Below are positions 47,703 through 58,700 of a stretch of 64,000 nt of DNA, piece by piece; within the stretch, counting starts at the first letter, position 1, and each line of letters opens with the position of its first letter. The notes beneath the pieces are model-generated. The model saw nothing but the letters and a program-made list of their open reading frames with translations. It was not told the origin of the DNA and did no database searches. Both the position numbers and the translations under genes were made by a program. This DNA is from Lytechinus pictus (taxonomy: Eukaryota > Echinodermata > Echinoidea > Temnopleuroida > Toxopneustidae). The stretch covers positions 15,808,917 to 15,872,916 of the forward strand of contig NC_087261.1 in the NCBI RefSeq assembly GCF_037042905.1, read 5' to 3'.

Positions 47703-47837
47703 CAAATAATGAATGTTCTTTTCAATCGTGCAATGGACAGAATACTTCATTCAGTGAGAGATGAAATGGATCCTTTCATCTTTCACCTCATGAAGAAGTA
47801 TTCCATCCATTACACTCATGAACATTCATTATTTATA
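47703..47837. mobile_element. 135-bp foldback MITE
   Basis: AAATAATGAATGTTC at the left and GAACATTCATTATTT at the right are inverted, and the arms pair inward through GAATACTTCATT/AAGTATTCC to a GAAAGGATCC-type centre. Confidence 0.65.
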
Positions 47838-48409
47838 TATTATTACTAGCCTGAATAAGAACTATCAGGAACATAATACTTACATGTTATACTTTAATGT
47901 ATAAGAATTGCATTTATATTCTACATAATTACAATATATGTATTTGTGTACATTGTAAAAAAAAGAGCGACTTTAAGAACGGCTTAATAATCCTTTCTTG
48001 TGGTAAATGGTATACACCAAAACGTTCATCGGCGTTGGTTTAGCGTGTAAGAAAGGATCACCAGTCGTTATAAAGTCGCTCTTAACTTACAAACAGCTTT
48101 ATGAATCACCCCCCTGGTATATTTTCATGATAAGCAGGTGACTAAGAAACATAATATGATATAGTTAGATTCAAACATAATTTGATGACATCCTGTCTAT
48201 AAAGATCACATGTTTTGTTTTCCATTAAATATCAATTAATTATCTCCTTTATGCATACATTGTACAGTTCTAATATTTAGAAACTTCATTGAGATAAGCA
48301 TGAAAATGACTGCTGATTTGAAAAAAAATGTATATCATTAAAGGCAAGAAAGAAAATTTTATTATTTTTGGAAAGAGCCCAGTTCAGTTGAAATTACATG
48401 TATGATGTA

Positions 48410-48829
48410 TAGTCTGCAAGCACAGACTCACATTTGACACTTTGACCAATTATACCATGTCTAGAGTGAAGACTAACCTATCTGCCTGTGTATAGGCAGC
48501 CACAGTTCATAGTTGGTGATTTCAAGTCCGGTGTTGGTGTTGGAATTTGGATTGTTTCCCCTAGCTCCAAAACCTATTCTGAGTTTGTAAAACTGATCCA
48601 GATCACATTATTGACATCTCACAAATTAGTGAGTGACTTTCCAGGACTATCTTCATTTTATGTTTGGTGTTAACAGTTATACTCATGTAAAAATTGACCT
48701 AACACCAACACCAATAGGTCAACACTGAACTTAAAATCACCCAGTGACTCTAGTCTCCCTAATTCAGACTCTGCATTATGCACTAAGCGAAATGCAATAA
48801 ACAAAGGTCTGTGCCTGCAGACTATATAC
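48410..48829. mobile_element. 420-bp TIR element
   Basis: Ends TATAGTCTGCAAGCACAGAC and GTCTGTGCCTGCAGACTATA are inverted with one mismatch. Related end sequences occur near 46570-46600 and 52265-52412. Confidence 0.65.
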
Positions 48830-49243
48830 TGTGTCTCATTGATCCACAGGTAGTATTTGCCATAGAGTCCCAATTCTATTTTTTTATTTCAAAGGGATTG
48901 CAATTACTTTGTTTCTTCACCTACACATTTCCTTGATAAACATAAATAAGTTCACAAAGAATGATGAATGATCCAGCCTAGGGCTTCTACTACCAACCAG
49001 ACTCTAAAACCCCATGACTGGTTTGAACACAATGAGCTAAGTATGATTCTCATTCATGCTTTGCCACTCAGTGCAGTTTTCAATAACCTCATTGACGAAT
49101 AAGGGGTAGCATTCGTACCCAGAACATGATAAAGGTTATATATTTTATATTCAACACTACAACTGAGAATTTAAGCAAGATTTGATGGTATAAGTAAATC
49201 TTTGTGAGTCATCTACCTGATGCCACTTTATAAGCTTTGTCAA

Positions 49244-49690
49244 GTTATGTAAGATCTTTATTAACAAAAAATTTCAGTTGTGGTAACGATTTCAAAATGA
49301 ATTCGAACAGAATCCAATAAAATGACCACCCATGTGTTTGTATGTATGAATAAAAAATATCTGCCAAATGGCTCTGGGAAAAAATGTGCAATTGCTGAGA
49401 AATGAGCAAAATAAGCATGGAATTCCATAAAATGTCAGGTATTTTTCTAAGCAATATTAATACATATTAACGGTACCACATATGCCTTTTTGTGTTAGTG
49501 ATCATCAGAATTATCGGTTGTCAGCTATTAAAGATTACATGATTTCACAAAGATAAGTTTATTTCAATGTACCAGATCTAGATCTATAACAATATGGTAG
49601 CAATTAACCTTGATTTTAAAGACTTTCTCATAAAATAATTGTTTGCTGCAACTACTTTCTTTTACCCTTAATATATTGTATAGTTGGAAA
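49244..49690. repeat. Old dispersed element, copy 2
   Basis: It shares TCAGTTGTGGTAACGATTTC and the following 400 bp with 62940-63225. It contains the uninterrupted sequence TTTATTTCAATGTACCAG, which serves as the empty site for the insertion at 63226. Confidence 0.65.
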
Positions 49691-49841
49691 GGTAAGCTTC
49701 TCATGACAGTAAACGTTGGCAGCAGCCAGTGTATGGCTTGCATAGGACCTACAGGATGTGCAATTTATCAATCATATTGATTACATCAACTGCATGAAAT
49801 CAACTCATCTTATGATTCCAACAATACAGCTCCGACAACAA

Positions 49842-50272
49842 GGATACCCATCTTACAAAGAGTCACGACTGACCCCATCAACATCGACTATGGAAAGCCA
49901 GCAACGGCAATATTTGTTCAAAAATGTTTCTAGATATGATGTATACTCGTGCATTCATAGTTTACTTGACAATTCAGTATGTTCTCTTTATTGTAAACAA
50001 CGGATGTTGTGCAAATTTCCTGTATGAAAAATTATGACAATTGTGGATTTCCATATAGTTGAGGTCGATCAGGGGAGCGTTTCATGAAAGGACTTGTCGG
50101 ACGTTTTATCCGACAAGTCCCATTTTATCCGACAGTTACCATAGTAACAGTACCTCTCAGCCAATCAACATCGGAGAAAGATGTCAGATCTGACAACTTG
50201 TCGGATGAAAATGTTGATGAAACACTCCCCAGATCAATCACAACTCTTTGTACGATGGGACCCTGGTATCTG
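49842..50272. mobile_element. Family E foldback interrupted by a family A MITE
   Basis: The outer sequence matches 33202-33475 (ACAAAGAGT, CTATGGAAAGCCAGCAAC, CCATATAGTTGAGGTCGATC ... ATCAATCACAACTCTTTGTA). At 50073-50230 the family A element (GGGGAGCGTTTCATGAAA ... GATGAAACACTCCCC) is inserted, flanked by AG on both sides. Confidence 0.8.
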
Positions 50273-50370
50273 ATATACTGCATGGCTCTTTTTCCTTTCT
50301 TTCAATCCTCCATGATGGTCAAATCTAGTAAGGCCACAACACCCGACAGTTCTGCGGCAGGAACTGATGA

Positions 50371-50965
50371 TAGAAGATCTTGTTTCCTTGCATGTTCTAT
50401 TGCAAGCAGACACACAAACCATCGTTGTATTTTGATCACAATCTCTAGGTACAGTTTACCTTATTGCCGAAGACAAGGTCTACATGGGTGGCTGTTTTTC
50501 TGTGGAGTTAATGTCATAAGACCTTGATTCCTTGCATGTTCTAACTGAAGTGGATGCGTACCATTATTGTATTATGATCACGATCCCCAGTGACAGTTCA
50601 CCTTGTTGCAGAGTACATGGTCTACATCCTTGACTGTTTGGCTATAGGAGTTGATGAAGATCTTGATTCCTTGCATGTTCTCACTGAAGCGGATGCGTAC
50701 CATCATTGTATTATGATCATGATCCCCAGTGACAGTTCACCTTGTTGCAGAGTACATGGTATACATCCTTCCTCCTTGACTGTTCGGCTATAGGAGTTGA
50801 TGAAGATCTTGATTCCTTGCATGTTCTCACTGAAGCGGATGCGTACCATCATTGTATTATGATCATGATCCCCAGTGACAGTTCACCTTGTTGCAGAGTA
50901 CAAGGTCTACATCCTTGACTGTTCGGCTATAAGAGTTGACGCTATAAGATCTTGATTCCTTGCAT
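50371..50965. repeat. About 144-bp tandem array overlapping the LTV1 last exon
   Basis: The string AGATCTTGATTCCTTGCATG, or a close variant, recurs near 50375, 50519, 50658, 50803 and 50947, spacing 139-145 bp. The last is the LTV1 coding end (NMQGIKIL). The intervening text CGGATGCGTACCATCATTG and CAGTTCACCTTGTTGCAGAG repeats with it. Confidence 0.85.
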
Positions 50966-53900
50966 ATTCTGATTAAGGTTCTGAATGGCTTTATTCTGAC
51001 GTTTCTCCTCATCCTTGAAGACTTGCTGGTTGGCTTTCTTCTCTACCCTCCTTTCCTAAAAAGATAAAGAAAGGAAAGGAAGAAGTACAAAGAAAGAAAG
51101 AGAGATGGGTATAAAACACTAATTCCTAAATTTCTAATAATCCTTAATATTATTTTATCATCAACTTAGTTTACATGCAGTTAGAATTGATCATGAAAAA
51201 GCAGCATTGATTGCAGATACATCAAGGAGAGAAAAAAATGAAAAGAACAGAGTGAGAGAAGAGGGAGAGATAAATGCAAGAGGTAGAGAGAAGTAAAGCC
51301 CGGCTGACACTTGCACGCATTGTAGTTTCCACATAGAGGGTATAGACCGGGTGTAGACCGGGGTATAGAGGAGGCGCGATAGCTCAGTCGGTAGAGCGGG
51401 GGACTCGTATTCCGGTGACCCGGGTTCGATTCCCACTTGGTGCGCTAGTGCCCTTTGGTAAGGCATTAATCCTCAGTACCAGGTCCTTCGGAGGGGACCT
51501 TAAGCCGTCGGTCCTCTGGTTGCTTGCTTACAAGCATTCGTGCTTTCTTAGCAATCAGGTAAAAAAAATCACCACCACCAAACAAAAAACAAACAAACAA
51601 ACATAGTTTGCGCATTGGCACGAACACATTCGTGCCAATGCGGAGGCTATTTGTGCCAGTTGCGGATAGGTGCGTGGCAGTGCATGAAATGTGTCCCAAA
51701 ATTTTTAACAGGTTGAAAATTTGGGCACGCATTACAAATTCGTGAGCCATTCGTAAACTATACGCAACCTAGCCGTGCCAGTGCAAGGTATCGAAATAAA
51801 AATTTTGTGGCGCAAAAAATAGTAGGCACATCCCCCGGGGTAGTGGCAAGCATTTCACGACAGGATCGCTCATACTTTGCGCATACGCTAAGCATGCTTC
51901 ACGCATAGTTCGCCAATGATACTCGCAAAATTGTGCGCGAAGACCACATGATCAGTGTAAGTGGTCCTAATCAACGAATGTAGAGGGCATCAACACCAGA
52001 TCGTTGGAATATTTAAATTTGCGCTAGATACATCACAAAATAGGGTGTCGAGAATATCTGCTGAATGCACGTTGGGACAGTGCGTGAACACTGCGTGAAT
52101 TATGCGCAAGCAATGCGGAGACGTGTTGCAACTATGTCGTGAATGTGTCGGACAATGCATGAACTGATAAAGACAAGTCGTGGCATTAAATGTCCCGCAC
52201 TGGCACGCATGCGGGGCAGTGCAGGCACCAAAATGAGTGCAAGTGTTAACCAGGCATTATTCTGCAGGCAGAGACCTTTGGTTTTTGGAATTTGCATAGT
52301 GCATAATGCAGAGTCTGAAGTAGTGAGACTAAGCACTGTGACCGCCTCTCAGAGAGTCTGGCTTCTAGTCTTCATTATAGAGTGTCAAATATGAGTCTGT
52401 CCTTGCAAACTAGAGAAAACTCACCTTTCTCGCTAGTTTTACAGCTTGTTTTCTTTCTTTCTTTTCCTCCGCAGATTCCTTTACTCCTTTCACTCTGCTC
52501 GTCGTCACAACGGGTAGACGGTTTTCTTCAAATTCTTCCCTCTCAAGCTGTTTCTTTGTCGGGCCGTGCGAGGGAAGTACATGAAGGGGCATACCTGATT
52601 TCTGAGATAACTTGATTTGATTTTTCTCATCCAAATTGCTTTCCTGTTTCAAAGAAAAAAAAGAAAACACATCGTTGATTTCCCAGTCATAAATTGAGAA
52701 TGAATGATAATACTGCGCTCTTGCATGGCGCATGTCACATTATCATCCAACGTCCCTACGTACTTTTTAAGGATTTCCAATATCATTACCCTAACTTTAA
52801 CCCTAACTAGGCCGGGCTTTTTTGGCTGTTCTGTGGCCGGGGGGGGGTTGATTCAACCCCCCCCCCGAGATCTCTGCCGCAAATCGCGCGAGCGCCGCAA
52901 AATTTTGCACGGTGGTAGTGTGCGATGTAATCTACAAGGCTGTATGGTAAAATTTTCCAAAATAATGAGATTTTATTTTATATGAATTAATTATGCTAAT
53001 TTATGCATAAATCATACGTTTTGCTCTAATTCACTAAATAAAGCTCCTAGCAACCAAAAAATTACACGGGGGCGGACCGGAAAGTCCAAAAAGAGCCCTG
53101 GAAAAGGGCTAAAAACATTCACACGAGGGCGACTGCAAAACTCATAATCGCCCCCCGTCAACACTGTATATTTATGTAGCATTTCATGCATACGTACGTG
53201 ATTGCATTTAAATTATACATTATAAATTATATTGCATTTAAATGTGTACTTGTTTGCATTTGCGTGTGACCGCTTATATTACAATCTTGAGCCGTTTCCT
53301 ACGCGCACACCAATTGTGCTACAAAATCCCAAACTCATTGCCCGACTGCAGTTGCGAACATCACGTATATATGTACGTAAATCACCGCGGAGCTGCCCGC
53401 AGAGTCACACAAGCAAATACAAGATACAGTGGCACAATAACATTGCTCATTTCAGCGCACGCGAGTCCATCATAGGATCGTGTCAGCTAAGAGAACTTAC
53501 CTGTGAATCTCTGTTTACAGGCGTGAATAATGCATGTGGTACATGTGCCTATGAATTCGAGATGGTACCGGTACGTACTTCTCGCTAGCTCGCGCCGCGC
53601 TGCTTCGAAGCTTCGTCGCGATCGCATGTACAGTACACGCGTATGATTACACCGTATATGCTAGCTACCGTGTATATATATACGTACTGTACTATACTGT
53701 AGTGTTGCATGCTCTTAGCTAGCTCTGTTAGACTACTCTATAGATAGATTTCGTAATTGTAACTAGCTCGAATTCGCGTTTGGTACTTTGGATTGAATCA
53801 TTTTGGAAATCGGAATGGATAGATTTCTTATCCGGCCTGGTACGGCAACAACACCTGCCAGAACTAAAGAAAGGCCAGCTGCAGCTGATGCCCCGCAGGC

Positions 53901-55680
53901 TAAGAGGAAAAAAAAGCCGGTTATCCATGAATCGACCGTGAAGTCGTGGGGCCTCGATTGGCTTGGAACGGCCCGTCCCGCCGGGGGAGCTCTGCAGGTG
54001 TACTGCGTCGCCTGTCGTGAGTATCAAGAAAAAACTTCAGCCAACAACGGGGGCGCAGTCACCACCGATCCGTTCCTGGTCGGAACAAAGAATACCAAGA
54101 AGTATTCTGTTCTGAGACATGGTCAGAGCGACGGACACAGAGCAGCATATGGTACGCATATTGTAGAAACTTGTTAAATAATGTCATTTTTTGGGATCGC
54201 TTTTAAATAAAAATTCAAATATGATTTTGTTTTAATTATTAGATCTAGATCTAGATCTATTAAAAAGTATTAGGTTATTATTAATTTATTTTTATTTTTT
54301 TTAATTGTAGCCCTGGAAAGTGGAAAAAGAGCCCTGGAAAATGAAAAAGTAGCCCTGGAAAATTTTTAAGTTTCTCCAAAAAGAGCCCTGGAAAGAAAAA
54401 AAGTAATTTTTTGGTTGGCTCCTAGGATGTTAATTTTTGGTAAAAATATTCTTTGTAGCATTCTTAACAATGGCAATTGAAAAAAAAACTTTGGTTTGGA
54501 AACCAATTTCTTATGTATTTTATTGTTTTATGAATTTCTTATGTATTTCTTTGTTTTTCAACCTTTTGTTTTTCTTTGTTTTTTTCACCAGATTTATTGC
54601 ACAACCTTTTTGAAGCATAATTATGCTAAAATCAATTGCTTTCAGCTCTTTAAAGTAAAAATAATCATATCTTTATGAATAAGATGAGAAAACCCAATTT
54701 GCATTGACTTTGAACACAAAATCACGTTATGGAACAATTTTTGGTCTGACATGCACTTACAAAATGTTGCGTAATTTCGGAACCGCGTACACGGGCGTCG
54801 TAAATTTGGTCTTAAAAGATGCGCGAGACTTAAAAGTATAAACTCTGCTAGTGGCGCGGTCAAAAAATTTCGCACGGAGGAATGATCGCAGAAAATGTTG
54901 AGGGGGGTTGATTCAAACCCCCCCCCCCCCCGGCCATTTTAGGGTTAACCTAATAAATATTTTGAGGAATTAATTTTAGAATTAATGAAGAAAACTTAAT
55001 AAATTGCACCTGAATTATTAAGTACTTAATATAAAGTGCAAATGTGCAACCATTCCATTCTTATTCCACATACTGTGTGTGTTACAACTTGATTCACCGG
55101 CAGTGAAATTAAATGATTATTTTTAGTCACAGATCTCTGGAAAAGTCTACATAACTTTGATTTTTTTTCTTCTTGAGTGATTTATTTTCTGTCCACATGA
55201 ATAATATTGAATACTACACACATCAAAGCTCCAGAATTAAAAAAAAAGACTTCTGGAATATATAAAAACCAATATTTTTATACTAACCTGTTGTCTTTTC
55301 TTCTTTTCTTTGAGTGGTTCTTTGATAGTGGTCGGATGATTGTAGAGAGTTGAGTATGTACTTAATATTGATTCACAATCCCATTCTTCTTTCTTCTCCT
55401 CAATGTACAGATTGATTTTCTCTTCTTTCTCTTCGTCCTCCTCTTCCTCTTCATCACATTCCTTGTGGTGCTCGTTCTTTGGTGTCTCCATTTCATTCAT
55501 TGATCTGTTATATTATATGATAATAATAATATAATGATAGCAATTATAATAGTAGTAGTAGTAGTAGTAGTAGTAGCAGCAGCAATAGTAGTAGTAGTGG
55601 TAGTAGCAGTAGTAATAGTGGTATTAGTGGTCGTCGCAATGGTAATAGTAGTAGTAGAGGTAATAGTAATAATAGTAGTA

Positions 55681-55723
<43 letters not shown>

Positions 55724-58700
55724 TAGCAGTAGTAGTGGTTGTACTAGTAGTAGCAGCAGCAGCAGGAGTTGCCTTCGTTGTCATAGCAGCACCAATAGCA
55801 GTAGTAGTAGTAGCAGTACCATTTCATCATAATGATAAACTAACAGAAATAATATACCTGAATTTAGTGTCTTCTTCAAAAGCTTTCATAGCTTGTTGTA
55901 GAACCAGACTTTCTTCTTGCATGTGACCGTCTATCTCATCCTGATCCAAGGCTCCTATCTCCATATCGTCATACTCCTCATAGATCTAGGAAAACAATCA
56001 AATATTTCACATGAGGTTTATTTCAAATATTGTTGAGCTGACCTCAAGAAAATAAGAATTGCAGATATACCTTTGGATATATACCCCCAAACCATTCAGA
56101 TCAAAGCCACTCCTATTTGCACACTTGAGGCAAGTTTGAAGTTGATTTGTCAAAGTTTGCTTTAATTTTCACGGAGCAATATCAGAATACCTGGCGGACC
56201 CAGAACAGAAACATATTGCCCCAAGTAACCACCTACATTGGGAAGATCAAATGATCTGTCTATATAGGGTTTTCAACGGGTGCATTACAACCATTACTAT
56301 CTATATTATAGGGTGTGACCGAATGCATTGAAAATGTATTTGGTCCGCACGACTTGCCTGTGAAGTACAAGAGCGTATTGCACGCAGCACCGAAACCTGA
56401 CGAATATCCAATAGGCTATTGTACAAAACTTGCTGATGTCTGATGCGCGAATGTGTTAAAAATACAACACGCACAACAATCAATGCAATGCAAAGTGAGC
56501 TCATGTAAGTCGTATTTCTACTATCAAATTGATCTTATGTAGTAAGGCTATATCAACTGGCTGTGATTAGTGACATGACTTACTAAATCCTTTTTTTTGA
56601 GGGGGTAGATAATAACATTGGATAGCACTATTTCATAGAATACCAGAAATATTCCATTCGTGGGGGCCAATATTGCAATATTACCCCTAACTTATTAGAA
56701 TTTCTCTGGTATCCAATTCTGAGTCATCTAACATTATTATTTTGGTCTGCATTATTTCCCTGTGCAAGATCAGAAATTATCCTCTATATAGAGCGTTTTA
56801 GCCTTACATTAAAAACGCGTATTTTGGTACGCATCAATTGCCTTTGCAGTATCGGAGCGTATCCCTAAAAATGACCAAAATCAGATAAATATCCCTTAGG
56901 CTCGTGTACAAAATTTACCGTTGAGTATGAGACCATATTCAACAGTCTAGTGCGCATGCACGAAATATACAACGCGTACAACAATGAAAGCAATTTGATG
57001 CGCAGCATGGATCACAATTCTGAGTCATCTAACATTATTATTTTGGTCTGCATTATTTCCCTGTGCAAGATCAGAAATTATCCTCTATATAGAGCGTTTT
57101 AGCCGTACATTAAAAACGCGTATTTTGGTACGCATCAATTGCCTGTGCAGTATCGGAGCGTATCCCTAAAAATGACCAAAATCAGATAAATATCCCTTAG
57201 GCTCGTGTACAAAATTTACCGTTGAGTATGAGACCATATTCAACAGTCTAGTGCGCATGCACGAAATATACAACGCGTACAACAATGAAAGCAATTTGAT
57301 GCGCAGCATGGATCACAATTGCGCCCAATGACGTCATAATGAACTACATGTAAGTCGCATGTCAATGACCAAAATTGATCCTAAAGTGGTGATGTGATAA
57401 GTGATATGACTTGTTAAATTAAAATTCCCCCCTTTTTTGGGGTGGGTGGGGGGGGGGGAGTTGTGTAGATGATAATAATTATATTGGATGGCTATATTTC
57501 ATGAAATACCATAAATATTCCACTCGTTAGGGTCAATATTCCACTCATCTGCGATTCATGGAATATTTTCCCAAACTCTTGGAATATTTCTGGTATTCCA
57601 TTCTGAGCCATCCAATACAATATAAATATTGCATGACGCAATGAAACGTGACAAATTCCCCATAGGCTAATGTACAAAAGCTGATGTGCAATATCATGCC
57701 ATATCGTACAGCCTATTGAATACTGCTATTTAAATATCATAATTACATAAAGATGGCTTTTCTTCATGTGATACCAGATATATTCCAATAAATTTTCGAT
57801 TTAGTTATATATTTTGGTACTCTGGAATATACCTGGTTTTAAATTCTGAGCCATCCAATGCTAAATCATTACCTACCTTCTCAAATCTGTCATCAAGCAG
57901 AGTCAATCCTTCGTTTCTCTTGATAACTGAGGATGTGAGTGAGTAGTTGGTGAATCTGGATTTAGTTTCTTCCGACGCAAAAGATCGTTGGTCCATGTCA
58001 TCATCAAGATCATCGCTGTCATAGTCCTCTCCGCTCTCCTCGTCTTCATCCTCTTCATCATCATCATCACTGTACTCATCTTCAGATCTAATTTACAGTT
58101 AAATAGAAAAAGAAATCATCAAAAAACATGGCAATAATCGACATATCACTATAAAGGACAAGTCCACCTAAAAAAAAAGTTGGTTTGAATAAAAAGAGAA
58201 AAATCCAACAAGCATAACATTGAAAATTTCATCAAAATCGGATGTGAAATAAGAAAGTTATGACAATTTTAAAGTTTCGCTTACTTTCACAGAACAGTTA
58301 TATGCACATCCTGGTCGGTATGCAAATGAGGAGACTGATGATGTCATCCACTCACTATTTCTTTTGTATTTTATTATATGATATATGAAATATTCTAATT
58401 TTCTCCTCATTGTCAAGTGAAACAATGATTAATTCCTCCCTGAACATGTAAAATTATCATTGTTTTATACTATATGGTTCAGTCAAGTTTGTCCTCATTG
58501 TCAAATCTGTAAAAATTGAAATATTGTATAATTCAAACAATAAAAAACAAAAGAAATAGTGAGTGATGGACATCATAGACTGACTCATTTGCATGACACT
58601 GAGTTGTGCATATCACTGTTTTGTGAAAAATAGCAAAACTTTGAATACCATAACTTTCTTATTTTACATCCGATTTTTATGAAATTTTCAGCGTTATGCT

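Larger units (their letters stand above)
43745..49240. other. Intergenic stretch, no protein gene recognised
   Basis: Contents I can name: a CpG-rich patch at 44195-44400; a family B-like fragment at 45235-45430; long C and G runs at 45580-45790; a CT-rich tract at 46620-46815; small hairpins at 47310-47410 and 47703-47837; a family D hairpin at 47957-48117; and a TIR element at 48410-48829. No open frame here resembles a known protein. Confidence 0.5.
52797..54948. mobile_element. TTAACCCTAA-ended DNA element (host of a nested hAT-like element)
   Basis: The left end TTAACCCTAACTAGGCCGGG and right end GGCCATTTTAGGGTTAA pair, followed inward by long C/G runs and GGTTGATTCAA. Its right half matches the element at 60849-61567 in inverse orientation (ACAAAATGTTGCGTAATTTC, GAACCGCGTAC). 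About 1.38 kb of the length is the nested insertion at 53051-54417. Confidence 0.75.

Noticed and set aside
50371..50965. CRISPR-like regular repeat spacing
   Set aside because: Units repeat over their whole length with no unique spacers, and the context is an animal gene.
51371..51445. tRNA gene with an anticodon-like CGT
   Set aside because: Boxes A and B are good, but the anticodon, T and acceptor stems have multiple mismatches and a SINE body and A-rich tail follow; it is a SINE head.
52790..52810. Telomeric or interstitial telomere repeat (CCCTAA)
   Set aside because: Only two hexamers occur and they form the end of a transposon with an inverted partner at 54940.
53232..53588. 118-codon frame upstream of the zinc-finger exon
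   Set aside because: No similarity to known proteins, and it lies in the probable promoter region of the element.
55497..55926. Poly-Thr and poly-Val open frames
   Set aside because: Translations of a TAG trinucleotide microsatellite; the real LTV1 exons flank it.
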